This document shows, one piece after another, positions 1 to 14,100 of a stretch of DNA of 64,000 nucleotides (positions within the stretch are counted from its first letter, which is position 1; each line of letters starts with the position of its first letter). Origin of the DNA: Istiophorus platypterus (taxonomy: Eukaryota > Chordata > Actinopteri > Istiophoriformes > Istiophoridae); the NCBI GenBank assembly GCA_016859345.1, contig CM029126.1, forward strand, positions 4,384,001 through 4,448,000. The letters run 5' to 3'. Both the position numbers and the translations under genes were made by a program. The notes under the pieces were generated by a model. The model had not been told where the DNA came from and ran no database searches. It saw only the letters and a list, made by a program, of their open reading frames with translations.

Positions 1-847
1 ATCCAGTAGCAGTTGGATTGAATGAACAATATTCTGTGTTAATGTGATATAATTCATCAATATATATTTTATCATTTGGATGTGTATGTATATATCGTTC
101 TCAGTTATTGGCTTTCATGGGCAAAATATGCGTTTTTCAGTGTAGTTTTCTATCCAACTGGAAGGTTTGATAATCATGAGAATACAATCATGTTATACTG
201 ATTTTGACTACAATGCTGCATTAATTGATATAAATCAGAGTAAATGCCTTAAGTCTACAATATCAAATCTTATTGGAGTTATTACTGGATTCCTCGTATT
301 GTATTACAACTGAGTGTGGAATTATTTTGTTGTAACTTAGCGTTGTGTCATTTTCACGTTCAAGCTATGAGACATTTGTTAATATTTAATAATAACCAAA
401 TACAATGACTGCCTTACCTTGACCTCTATCTCTAATTTCTGTGCTTCTAAACACTGATATCATTGGTCAGTTTGTCTGTCTGCAGCCCATCAAAAGGATT
501 GCATACCAAATCAAGAGTTTTGTTTTTTTTTTTTTTTATTGAAAAACACACACAAGATCTACATAAAAATGCGTAATACACAGGAAAACTGAATCATCAT
601 TGCCTAAACATGGCAACCATTTCTTAACTGCACTGCACAATGAGCTTGTGAATAAAATAGAATCAGAATGATTGAAACTCTTGGAGCTGCAAGCAGAACG
701 AAGATTTCCAACGTAACCTGTGAGGAATGTATTGCATATGTTGTTTATATTTGTTTCTGTCTGCAAGTGGCGAAATAGACCAACATTTTAGAATGGAACA
801 TTTACTAGTTTAATCCTCCCATTCAAAATTACCCTTCTCTAAATCAG

Positions 848-883
<36 letters not shown>

Positions 884-2774
884 ATATGTATGTGTGTGTG
901 TGTGTGTTCTTGTGCAGGTAACGTCAGGGCACATCTTCTAGGATCTGTAGTTTGAGCGAAACTGTGTTACACACACACAAAAAAAAAAATTAAATTAAAA
1001 AAAAAATGTTAGTGTAGATTTACTTCAAAACGAAATCAAATCAACTCAACTTCTGATTGTTTTAACCTACAAATTGGTCCAAAGTACAAATAGTGATTAT
1101 CATTCTTACTTCCAAGTAAGTGCTTAGGCTCGATATAACAATTAGCGCCTGTGTTTGAAACACCATGAACCAGTGCTTAAATGTTGCTGAACTGTTTATA
1201 AACAAAACTGCACTTAGACATTCTGTTTCGGGCACAAAAATGGTGCTTCTTTGTGTCTCAAATATATGACAGGCTTTTCATTGTTCTGAAATTTGCTTTG
1301 GTATATATTTAACAAAAGGGGGCGAAACAAACAACATAATTGTCAACTTCTTAATTCTGGGAGGGTGTAGCTTATTTAGCTAGTTCCATTTACACGAGTA
1401 CTCACGGTTGACTGATGCAACGGCGATCTCTGGAATGTGTCGTAGCACCTGAAACTCTAACCTGAACAGGTTAATGCAAAAGCCATCTGTCACAAACTGT
1501 GACACCAATCAGCTGATTCAGTCTGTAATAACCTCCCTCTCCAGGGGGAAAAAAAAAAAGACAAAAAAAAAAAAAAATTCTGTGAAAGACTGGAATGTCT
1601 TTCTATAGAGGAAAGTCATAGACACTGGGTAAAGGGAACATAGTCCAAGCAAGTACATTCCACATGACCTGAGTTATTGTTCTGGGTAGTGTGGGGCAAT
1701 AAAACAAGGCAATGGGGAGTGGGGGGGGGTGTGCTTTGCGATTGGTTATTTGGTCTCTGAATAAACAGCTGATATTAGCATTTTTGTGTGGTTTGAGCTC
1801 AAGAGGTTTTCATGGCGATCAGACTAGAAATGCGGATCCAAGTCTCGGCCTGTCGGCCTGTTGGGTGGAGCCTGCCCTCCAGCAACTGCTGGGTTTCACA
1901 CAGATACTGTGCCGCAAAATACTTTAAAATAAACAAATAAAAACTAGGCCATGGCCCGGAGCCAGGTCTTAACAAGTGCAAACATTGTGGTTAATGTAGG
2001 GAAAGGTATTCTGACTGTAAGACATCCCAATAGGTTAAAAATATGAAACAAGCATTTCCCATCCTGTCAAAAAAAAAAAAAAAAAAAGAGCTTACCATTA
2101 TATGTACTTCAGATTTTAGCTTGCTGAACACTTAACAGCTAGTAAGCTGGTTAGATAGCTTGAGTAGAATGTATTTCTGAAATCCCATAGTTGTCTCTTG
2201 TCAAAGGTTTGGATTGTTCCTTTTTAATTTCAACTTGATAAAACTGCCAGCACTACGTAACACAATAATTTGAGCAGTCTCTATTTATTATTTTTTGTTT
2301 ATTTTTTATTTTTTTGCAAAAGAAAAGCAAAGCTATTTGTTTTGTTATGGGTGATGTCACGGTACAGAGGAGAAGGATAGGTTAGTGATGGGTAAAGGGA
2401 GACTTTGCCCAAGGTCAGCACATTCTGAAATCTGGGCGAAAAAGACCAAACCATAAAGTTTTTCTTGGGGGGGGCAACACAGAGAGCGGGACAAACCCTG
2501 GGACCGAGCAGAACTGCTCGTCCAGCAGGATGCCCATACCATTATCCTCCTAAGTGTTTGTCATTTCTAGACCTTGGGCACTCCCTGCTGGCTAATGTTA
2601 AGATTAACGGAGTGCAATGATTTTTTTTCCTGCTTTTTTTCCTTTTATTTTTGTTTTTTTACATTTTTAGCTTTAGTTGTTTTTTTTGTTTGTTTGTTTT
2701 TTTTCTCAAACCATGCCACCTGACTAAGTTGAACTGTTGTAGCTGCAGGTGGTTTGGTCATGAATACCTGAGGA
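1..2774 (-). other. glcci1 3' untranslated region and downstream flank
   Basis: No coding exon is seen here. Reading leftward from the glcci1 stop, the stretch should hold its 3' UTR, whose end I cannot fix. A minus-strand AATAAA beside an A-tract (plus strand T-run then ATT, about 522-540) and TTTATT at 2284-2289 are candidate polyadenylation signals. The rest is AT-rich with homopolymer runs and a CA/TG repeat at 849-908. Confidence 0.5.
849..908. repeat. (CA)n followed by (TG)n compound microsatellite
   Basis: A CA run of about 16 units (849-881) is followed by a short AT-rich spacer and a TG run of about 9 units. The two runs are complementary, so one strand can fold into a hairpin. Confidence 0.9.
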
Positions 2775-3126
2775 CTAGCTGGTGAGGAGAACTTGTGCTG
2801 AGCCTTCCTTCCCCGCTTCCACGTCGGGGCTCTGGCTGTCTGTGCTGCTGTCTGTGTTGGCGCCTATGCTTTTGTCGGTGCTCCAGTCAGCAGAGGCTGG
2901 AAAGGTAGGTAGTGGTGTAGTGGGCAGAGTTGGGGTCACCTGAGGCCCGGGGCTCTCGCTGCCATGGAGACCGGGGCTGGCCGAGGAGCAGGACAAGGGG
3001 GAGACGGGGGAGAAGAGGGAGGAGCAGAGGAGTTTGACGGGGCAGAAGGCAGAGCCCCTGGGAATGAAGTTCACCTTGTTTTTGTCCGGGCATGAGAAGA
3101 GGGGGAAGCCTTTTGATTTGCCAGAC
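2775..3126 (-). CDS. glcci1: glcci1 coding exon 8 with stop codon
   Basis: Starts after a TTTTCAG acceptor, encodes SCPDKNKVNFIPRGSAFCPV and a diverged Ser/Pro/Thr-rich tail ending VLLTS, and stops at TAG (2775-2777). Confidence 0.93.
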
Positions 3127-6100
3127 CTGAAAACAACGGAGGTTGAACTCAGTATTTTTGCTTGTTATTTTCTGTTTATATGACTGTTCAAATTAAATGA
3201 AAGTTGTTTATCCTAAACAGACATTTTCCTTCATCCCTGCCACCCACAATGCAAATAAGCTTGTTTGCCTTGTTGTAATACCACCTAATAGGGTCTCAGT
3301 GTCTGTGAAACAGCACAGCAAACTGTATCTATTGTTTCTTATAGTGATTAGTTTGCTCAGTGCTCTGACAGTAAACCACAGCACATGATGGAAGGGTCAG
3401 ATATGAGGGTGTATTTGAAAACGTACACAGATCTTGAGATGAAAGACAAGAAAAAAATACTTACACCAACTCTTCAAACACTTTGACCTTCTCGCAGCCC
3501 TCTGGAGGTTCCCGTTTAAACATGTAGCTGTTATTGGGTTTTGGAGAAGTGGCAAACTTAGGCAGAGGAGAACTGCAAACACCATCTGAAAATAGAGTAA
3601 AGAATATAGCACATTTACTTTGATTCTTTTTAGTTATGATAAGTACAACACACAGGAAAAATACAAGAAACTTTGGTTCTTGATTCTAAAGAGCTGTTAT
3701 GTGCTGGAAGTAGGGTTGTGTATCATTTAACAATTTTTAAGACTGTACTGATAAGTTTGTAATGCGATACTAAATCTAAACTTTTTTCTTGCTTTGTGGG
3801 ACAAAACATTTTTATCTATAAAACCCTTTTTCATTAAACCAAGCCAACTCTTCAAACACAAAAAGCTCTATAAGGACTTTATGTAAATAAATCTGCAACT
3901 GGCTACATTATTATTAATAATAAACAAAAGTACAAATCTAAGCATGAATTTGATGCTAGCTTTCAGCACCTAACCAATAGCTTTCAGTTGGAACCTAAAA
4001 GTGTTGAATCAGTGTTCAGTCCCTTGGACTAGCTCTTAATGACCATCATGTTGTCCGTATGTCTGTCTTGCTCTTTTTGAGATGCATGCAGGCAGCAAAT
4101 GACCAATATAATAAGCAGAAGTCAGAGCTCTGCATAGCAGTTAAATTGATAAAACTCTTGTGTGTGTCTTTGTACAACTTTTTCCCCCATATGCAGTTGT
4201 ACTCACCAAGACCTGTCAATGCACTTTCTGTAAAATTGGTGGAGTTCCCCTTTATTTCCCTGAAAACTAAGGTTGCAACTGTCAAATGGTTGAGGCACAC
4301 CTTTGTCGATTTCCTCTGCAGAACAAGGGCTTCCTTCGGGCGAGTGGAGATGTTCTGAGCTGTAGGGGCGGGGCGATGGGCTGGAGTCGCCGCTTGAAGG
4401 GGCCTGTGTGTCGGTGTCCCGTGTGTCCCCACTGTTGCTGTAGCGATGCGGGGGGAAGGGGGGCCGACGGCCGTCCACCGCATCCATGGCCTGTTAGGGT
4501 CAGAGTGGGGAGGAGGCGGCAAAGAGGTAATGCATTAATGTACACGGATCCTGAAATGGCAGAGTGGCGACACTTTGCCTTTTAGAGAGCACCATAACTC
4601 AGTGGTCACATTCAATCCTTCCCAATGTGTCCTTGAAAAACCCACATGGACTGTCAGAGTGATCCTGTGGGAAACACTGAGCAGCTACCTGCCCACCCGC
4701 TGGACAACGTCAGTCTGGGTTAAGGGCGTCAGCTGAAAAAATTACAAGAATGACTGGAACTAAAAAAGGCCTCTGGGTGTGTTTGTCTGGCTGTTAAAAA
4801 AGGACAATTGGAGAAGCACACACCACACCAGATGCTAATACTTGACAGTAGATGAACTGTGTGATATGCAACATGTTCTGCTTTGGCACAGCAGATTCAA
4901 ACCGGGAGAGCAGGATGGAAAAAAAAAAAGGTTGGGTGCAAAGGAAGACTGTAAATCTGTAGTGGTGTGATGTTTGTATATGTGTTTAAACTGTGTGTGT
5001 TTTTGTGTGTGTTTGCGCGCGCACACTTATACGTGTGTGTGCTTGTGACTTTCTAAGAGGGGAGAGCTTTACAGACCTGCCAAGGTTTACTACCCCACAT
5101 CAGGTGAGATTTATGAGTCTACTCGCCTCTGAGAGATTTAATTCAGTGCGAGTGAGAATATATGTGTCCTGCTGTCTGACTGTATGCTGCACAATGTTGT
5201 AGGTGACTTTACAAGAGTGTGTTTGCATGCATATAATAAATTTCAAGCATATCCCAAGAAGCTATTTTTGACCACAGGTAAATAGATGTATATAACCTTA
5301 ATGTTTGACTGATGTTGAGGGGAAAAAAACATAAAGCAATAAAATTTTTGTGTTTTGTCTTAACTGATCCAAAATGAACATGCCGGCCTGTTCGCTCATT
5401 CATCAACAAACATTACTGATGTAAACAAATTATTCACAGTATAGTATTTATGACCGTTGTCCATGGATACGTAAAACACACATTTGCATCACATTGCACT
5501 GCATCAAACAACACCAAGAGGACACTGGACGCTCTATACAGCAGTTAAGTTGGTGGTAGCTGGGATGTGCAGATCCAGGAAGAAGCCTTGATAAACGTGC
5601 TGCTTTTCTTGGGAGTTGATGCATAATCAACTCTGGGAAATAGCACAGTGATGTATCCTAATGAGTTAACCCCAGCAATGTTTGACCCAGTTTTTCAATG
5701 TAAGCCCATACACTGGCAGTGTGTATTTGTATATTACCCTTTAGTCTGTGTATTAGAAATTGTTAAGCAAAGTTTACAGTGATGGCAAGTTCCAGTCCTG
5801 CTTTTGGTTTTGATGGTGATGCATTTTTGTTTACATGTGGATCACAGGTTGTAGCTTTGCTGTCGTCACCACATGTCAGCAGAATGGAAGAATAGGAAAA
5901 CGTCCCATTGTTATGACTTAGGAGGTTAAATACAATATTGCAGTGGTGGTTGTTGTTGGTTGATGGTTACCCTGATGCCCGCCCTGTATCTGCTCCAGAA
6001 TAATAGATATAAGTCTGTAATTAGTTCAGGTAAGCTTTAACTAAGTTGGTAAGCTTGGTAATATCTTTTGAAGCTTACCAGGTATAAACAGACTGTGTGG

Positions 6101-9100
6101 GCTACATTCATAATTTCTTTCTACAACAAGTAGCTGCACTTATTGTATTTACATTGATACATTTAACCTGCAGCTTTACAGCCATTCCGGCACCAAATCT
6201 ACAGATCTATTCGCCAAGACAGAGATTTTATAGCCATCAGAAGTTCCTTACATTTCCTACTCGTAATAACATCAAGAACACAACTAGCTAGCGGCTTGTA
6301 TTTACAGTCTGTAGCATATCACATGAACTTGACATTTAACCCAACCTGACAAAAGAGGAGAAGCCTTTACTGCAAAAGGACAGATCAGGCGAGTTCATGA
6401 CATTTATTGTGCCGCTCTGTAGTTCAACAAGCGTTTATAATCATTCTTCAGCACCGCCTGACCTGACGGTGGTGCGTGTGCTCACCCCTGCCCCCCTTAC
6501 CTGTATCCCCTGCTCCCAGTCCTCTCTGATGAACACGTTTTCTAGCTCGTGGTTGATGCCCTCCACGCTGCTCGGAACTCTGCATATGAGGGACTTTGGC
6601 ACAGGGATTGTCGACAAGGCTGATGTAGTTCCCTTGTACTGAAAGGACAGGCGTACGAAAATAAATTATAAAATATAATTGAAAACTTATGGATAAATCA
6701 AGAATAAATAATCCAATAACCCCCCCACCGTCCCCTCAGTTTGCTCTCAAATCCATATTACTGCATGTGTGTTGGACTCGGTGACACCAAGATCTATTGG
6801 CAGTATTGAATTGTCACAGATCCAGTTTCATGAGATGCTTAGTGGTTGGAGGTGTTTGGTTTAAAGACTGTACATGTTGCTTTAGAGGGCTTGAAAGCAT
6901 CTTGTCACGGGGGAGAAAAAAAACAAAAACAAAGAAAACCCCAAACAAACAAACAAAAAATACAGAGCCGTGATTGTGATCTACCACACGTGTACAGGGC
7001 ACAGCATATCACTGTTTATGTAAATTGCCCCACAGTGGCTGACGTTTCCTGTTGCTGGGCATCTGTTAATGAATGAACTCAAAGAGGGGGAGGACGGGGC
7101 ATGCCCAGACATGTCCAGCCCCCCCCCAAAAGACTTCTTTTGACACAACCGGTCCGAATGGGGACTCATTAACTAGGCCTCCTCAGGCGAATGCTGTGCA
7201 ACAGACGTCAGAAACTTATGATCAAATTAGGCATACACACAATAAAACATACTATAGTACATATACTGCACTATAAAAATACACAAGAACTTTCACTCTA
7301 AACCTACTCCTCAGATAGTGGCTATGTTTTAATCTAACCATGTTTTATAATTATTGCCTCATTCAAATGAACTTATCATTGGAAACTGTTAATGCACAAG
7401 CAATGTAGAGCAGCCACCTTGCACACCCCAGTTATAGTCATATTCAGTTCACTTATCTTCCACAGCTGTTTGGTCACCATCTGTTTCATTTGTATGTGTT
7501 TTGCTTCGCTGCTAAGCTACCTTATCATATCACATCACCACTGTTAGGGTGAAATCTTGCATCACCATAGTCAGAGTTGGTTAATGTTTTCACCTGAAAA
7601 GAGCCTTTCGTCGGTCCGCTCGGTTTTTCAGGGCATGTATGTTGACAAGGAATAGCTCACCTGAGGTTGAAATGTGGCGCCGTGCTGCGCCTGTGGTGGC
7701 AGCTGCAGCGAGCTCTGCTCCCTGTCTTTGCTCTGCCTGCTGACCTGCTTGCTGCGCTGCAGCTGCAGCCTCAGTTTAGCAATCTGCTGGAAGAAAAAAA
7801 ATTAAAAAGTAGCATCACTTCAGTAAGACAGCTCACTTTTAAAGTAATGGGGGAAATATTTCTGTCAACATATGAATTTTAGCTTGTCCCATCAGTGAAA
7901 TTAATGGAAATAGCATTTGATAAGCATAAATGCTTCCATGTAGGGCTGCAACAAACAATTATTTTCATATTCAATTAATCTGGCGATCACATTGTTGATT
8001 AGTGTATTTAAAAAAAAAAAAAAAAAAAAAAAAAGTTAAAAATGCCCATCACAATTTCCTTGCACAGAAAAACACAGCTGCAGCATTTTTTCTTAAAAAA
8101 AAAAAAAGACTTAAACATTTATCATATGATTATCTAAATAGTGGCTGATTACCTGCCTTAAAATAAACTGATATGAAATTGATTTAACAGATCTGAAACA
8201 TTGAGTTGTCAGTCTCTTCCACCTTTTTGCAACAGATGGCAGAACAATGCACGATAAGAATATTGTGCTATTTGCAAAATTAATATTTGTTCTGTATTTA
8301 TCAATCATATTCAGAATGACTGGGAGGATTTTTTTCCTTTATGTCGCTGACAGCTATAATATAGTTCTATTGGTCTTTTTTCACCAAAGCACTATGTAAT
8401 GATGAGTGCAGCCATAAAGATTGACCTGGCTTGAATGTTGTTGCATGGGTACAGTGCATATAATCAGCCATGTACATGTGATGATTAAACAAGTTAGGTC
8501 ACTGGGTGTTTCTATATCTGGCCCAGGATCAACCCAAAAACAGGATACCCTTTGTAAGCCTTATAGACGCACTTGTACTAAGCAGACAAAGGTGTGGTCC
8601 TCAGTGCTGATCCTGTAATCTTGGCAACACCGTCAACAAAGAGACTTGCTCTTTTCATAGATTTCCTCCCACGCGTAATCACAGCGGTTGGGGAGCTCGA
8701 GTGCAGCTCACTACATTCATTGAGTGACCGCGGTAGTTGATAATGACATGTCCAGGCAATCCCGATATAATCTCAGGGAATGAGAAAGAAAGGTTTACCT
8801 AGCTGTGCTGGGCTATTGATTGTGCAGGCGAAGGGCCTGTGTTTTTCCTTAGAAAGCTGAACCCTACTGTTCTTTTTTTTTTTCGTATGGCTACATTTGA
8901 ACTAGAATGTTATTTAGAAATCTGATTCTAACAATCTGGTTTTATCAGATCACACTGCTGTGGCTCCATAGCGAGGAAATACATTTTATGCATCTCATGT
9001 GGTTATGTTTATTAAAATAAGCAACTTCCTGTCTCCCATTTATGACTCTTGACTCCGCTGAACTACAATGTGACCAAAGATAGTTTAAATGGTCAATGAG

Positions 9101-10151
9101 CCTGACCACAGTATTCATGGTCAATGTTACAATACACACTTCAATGTCTTAACAATTTAAAAGCAATGTGAATACAATGAGATTCTTGGGCATCCAGATG
9201 TTTCACTGAATGTACGTAGCATGATCAGACAATTGTAACCACATGGTAAACAAAGTAAAGTCAAGGCCTGTTTGTTCCAATGAACATGTCAGTGTTGACT
9301 TACCACACCTGTTTGTTATAAAGTAAATACAAACTTGCATTATACAATGATGGGCATTTTGGATATCAAATTTATGGAATGTTGCTCTGCAAGCTAAAAG
9401 GTAGATTTCTGAAAGTGGAGGTTTCAAGTTTTAAATGATATTCTTCCTGGTGTGTGTCAGTAATATTTTATGTTGTGACACGAGTTCCCCTGAGTCAGTT
9501 CCCTAAGTGCAGCCTGAGCAGGGAAAAATATGGCTGTTTCACCCTTGAGAGGAGCTCCTGCGCTGTCTCTCAAAAACAACAGGCCATAATGAGATGAGAG
9601 GGAGCAGTTGAGTGGGAAACAGAGGGGAAAAGGAGTTTATATTTAGACTGTGGTCTGGAACGCTGGAGACCTAATAGCTCCATGTGGTCGGCTGGTTGGC
9701 CACCAAGCCCGGCAGATAGACAGGAGTGGAAACCAACCTTAAGGAGCATATTATTTAGGCTGACCTCAGACCCTTACAAATAAAACACATTCTGAGTAGA
9801 CGCAATGAACCTCAAAAATGACAAAAACATGATTTTTGACTGGGCCATGTGTGGATGTTTGCGGCTAATCGACGGATTGCTGACACTGCCGCACATTGCT
9901 AATCGCTGTCTGTGGTGTCTGCTGTCAGAGGCAGCCGTGACCTGGGTTACCCGGGTGTTAGCACAGGTGAGTCTACCTCTTTGAGGTGGTCTGCGCTGCC
10001 CCAGGAGGCCGACCGCTGGTGAGGGCTTCCCTGTTCTGCTCCTTCGTCGATCCAGAGACCTGGAGTCTGAAGCACAGAAACACAAACGCTGACACACGAC
10101 CACTTAAATGATTTCCTCTAAAACTCACAAACACACAAACAAACACACACA

Positions 10152-10186
<35 letters not shown>

Positions 10187-11061
10187 TATGCTATTAATAA
10201 ATGCTCCATATGTGCTGTAATACACTGTGGCCATCAAACTACACATCTAATGTTGGATAGGCACACATAGAAAAGTATCATGTACTCCTGCACAAGAGCA
10301 GAAACACAAGTTTCCACTGTGTATAGATGCAAAGATATTTAAAAAGAATCCATTACATCACCACAAAAACCTGAGATTAATCAACCTGCAGGTTCTGAGG
10401 TTGTGGCCTATTTTTACAGACATCAGACAACTAAAAGATCACAGATGTAGTACATGTTGAATATATGACCATTAAGAGTCACAAATTTTATGAAATGTGC
10501 TTTCTATGTATTTATCTGTTTGCACATTTAAAATACAGTAATTATAAATGCCATGATATGTACACAAAGAAATCCACATATATAAAAATATACTTTTACC
10601 TACATATACTCAAATATTCGTGCAGGAAAGGTAGGAAGCTATAATCTCCTACAAATTCATGAAAAGTCCGTGATTAAAAATCTGAATTGCTAGTGTGATT
10701 CTTTCATTGTGAAGTCACTCAAAATGTGGGCATCAACCTAATAACTAAAATGTAAAATGTTTGGATAAGCAGTCAAGAAAGATATCGGCTAAAGCGGTAA
10801 TGGGTGCCGTGTGTTCAACAGTAAAGCTGAAAATCTGGAATCAATGAAAATGAAGAAAACAGTCATGAGATACCATCCCCGAGGAGAGAACTACATTCAA
10901 ACAGGAAAAACAAAAGCCGTAGCATGTTTGATTGTTTCTATTAGCGAGCCAGGTTGAGATAAATACATCTGCGGCAGGGCAAAAAAAAAAAAAAAAAAAT
11001 TAAAATATAAAATTTAAAAATAAATAAATATACCCAATATTCCCAAAAAATTAATTAAAAA

Positions 11062-11132
<71 letters not shown>

Positions 11133-14100
11133 GAGAGAGTGAGAGAGAGTGAGAGAGAGACAACACTGCCTGGTACATTCCACTAGACATTATCATCATT
11201 TAACAAACCAAATAAAGAAGAAGAAAATAATTATAGAGGCACCAAATAATATACGTTTAGGCTGCCAGGAAGAAATCTTTGTCCGCCACAGGTGACATTT
11301 ACAAGGACTTAACTAGCAGCTGGTGTTACTCCCCCACCTTAGAGTTTCCACCTTTCACAATATGTCATGTAGGTCTACAAATTAGAATAATTATTTAGCC
11401 TATAGACAGTACTCTGATTTGCAGGAACACGTGCAGCACAACGCCAGGCTTTTACCAGGTCAATGAGTCTACAGTGGAATTCCACGTTGTTAGTACACCA
11501 GCAATAAAACATCTGATATACAAAACATTTGTGACCAGGGAACACAGAGGCAGTTCTGTCTCGATGACCATGTCTTTTAGACCTCCACTGCATAAGCAGG
11601 GAAACGGTTAAGTTATGTAAATATATGCAAAAACAGAAACAGACCGAGGATGTTTCATAGGGTTGTCTGAAACCGCACACTTCCCCCTGATTATGCATAT
11701 CAACAGTGCCCCTGGTGCTCAAACAAATCCTTAAACATCAGACTCTCTTTTTTTTTTTTTGGTCAGCGCAGTAGTATGAAATGTCTTAAATGTCACTGTC
11801 TTCGCACCGGCTTATGTCTGACCCGCACAAACAGAAAAACCTCTATGGCCCTCCAACTAACGCACAAGCCTTGCCCTATGATATGGAATATCACCCTGAA
11901 TAATGAGGAACACCCGTGAAGCCATTTGCCCTGGCTTGCTGGCACTGCCCCCCCCCCCAAAAGGACAGCGAATTAAATGGGTGCTTGTGCTCTCATAAAA
12001 GCAGCCACTGTGCTCGGCCACGCTGGATGGCAGATGTGTAGCTAGCCCTTAGCATTAACATTTTGTGCATGGCCTATGGAATGGCCTGCACTGTTTGATG
12101 CCCCTGCCAAACACTGAGAGACTTGATGCTGCGGCCTAATCCGTTCATACAGAACACAGGCTGCTGTAAAAGGTCGGACAGGCTTTATGGAGCCGTGAAC
12201 TTAGCTATTGAGGGAAAACTAAGTTCTCACAGATGTTCTATGAAGTCAAGTAGGCATGCTACTCGTTACTTGTGCCTTAATGTGAAATTCTTTTATATGG
12301 CAGTGAGTGATATGCATAGGTTTTCATAGAGCTGCTGTGGCTTGCTCGAGGAATCAAAAGAACAGATGGAGGGGCTCAAGGCAGGGGTCCGTTGATACTT
12401 TCACAGGAAAAGGTGGTGTAATTGGACATATTTCAGTTCAATACCATTCAGGTCAGTTATTCACAAGTGATATTTTTTTGTCCATCTCCAGGAAGTCCTT
12501 CATTTTCATGAACATTAGATTAAACTAATCATTTTTTTTTAAATTGAAATAACTGGCAATGATTTTCCCTTTGTTTAAAGTGATGACAGCAGCTTCCAAT
12601 ATACAGAAAAAAAATTAGTTACATTGTAAATATTTTAGGATGACACCTGAGGTGAGAAGTCCCTAGTTTGCATTTTAGCAACATTTAAACAAATATCAGC
12701 TTGTGGATTGTGAAGGTCATTCCAAAAAATTCAGACACCAAAGTTAAGTCTCCACATTGGTCCATGCTTTAGTTTTAAATCTCCCAGCTCTTGGCCTAAC
12801 TCCAACCAACTCCATCATTTTGAAAAAGGCTAAACAGTGAACAGGGGCTGAGAAAAGGGCACAGGGGGCGATGTGTCAGGCAAAAGTTCTATGGAGTTGG
12901 AAGTCTTTGCCCATCTCGAATCCTCTGAAGCAGATGTCAGCAGTGTGGTCGATGATCATCCCTACCCATATCAATTCGATACTGGCTCCAGCTCCGGCTC
13001 CGGCTCCAGCTCCAGCAATGCCCAAAGTAGGAGCTTTCAGAGCCGAGCATGTAGCTAGAATAGCACTCTCATGAAAAATGCCAATTGCAAATGTACATAG
13101 CTGCATGCTGCCATCCGCAAACACTGCTGAGCCATATGAGGGTCTGAGGGACAGGAATGCAGCCCGGTGGCACTTCTACAGCTGTCAAAAGCACAAGTCC
13201 GAACCACTGCGGTAAGACTGAGAAAAACTAAGCAGAGGGTTAGCTTAAATAACTTAAATTCATGGTAATGATGACTCTCAAACAGTATGTATTTGAAAGT
13301 GGACGGGCGCTAGGGGAGGTTCCTATGCGCCCACCACTGATTGGGGGGATAACATTATTTTTTTAATGCATAAATTTCATGACATAAAGAAGTCTCAAAC
13401 GGTTGACTCTTAGCTGGCTTTGGCCCTGCAAGGTTCAAGATGATTTAAAACATGAGAGGCAATGTGTTGAGCAGTTTTTCTTCCCATTAAATGCAGATTT
13501 TTATAACTTTCGAAAGAAATGTCAATGTCAATGTTTCATCACAGCATAAAACTCAAAAATCATGTTTAAAAACACTGCAGGTCATTCTTCTTTACTCAAA
13601 CTCTGTTTGCCAAAAACAAATTGTCAGATTATAAGAACACCCACATTTATTTATCATGCTTGCTCTTGAACTTCCGGCCTGAGCTGTGTGCTTTGTGGAC
13701 TTGTATGCCAGGTGTTGTGTCTGATAATGCACTGCTGTACAGATAAAACCCTGCTACCACGGGCCTGCAGCTTACTTCCCATTATGATTCCCACCCAAAG
13801 GGTTACAAGCAGGCAACATCCTCAAGAATCCAGCTCTGTTCCAAAGCAGGAAATAATGACTGGGCTTCAATAGAGTTGCAGTGGAATTTGTGCTGGTTTG
13901 TTTAGATTGCATGTTGAGACATGTGAGCAGAGTGCCGCTGCTATCATTCGGTGAGGTTGAGAACATGCATTTTGATTTGGTGAGTTGACTTTGAGTATAT
14001 GTTATCTTGTGCATGTCTGAAACTCACTAAGCGGCACAGAAAATGGAGATCTCTCTCTCAAAGGGCATTTTTGTTGTTTGTTCTTGTTTCAATCTACATT

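Noticed and set aside
4046..4522. A 158-codon minus-strand frame overlapping glcci1 exon 6
   Set aside because: Wrong frame; the correct frame is fixed by SPEGSPCSAEEI and splice phase.
11014..11199. Ser/Leu-repeat frame on the minus strand
   Set aside because: Translation of a GA microsatellite.
12871..13074. Ser/Gly or Pro/Ala frames around the GGCTCC repeat
   Set aside because: Low-complexity repeat translation on both strands; no splice links.
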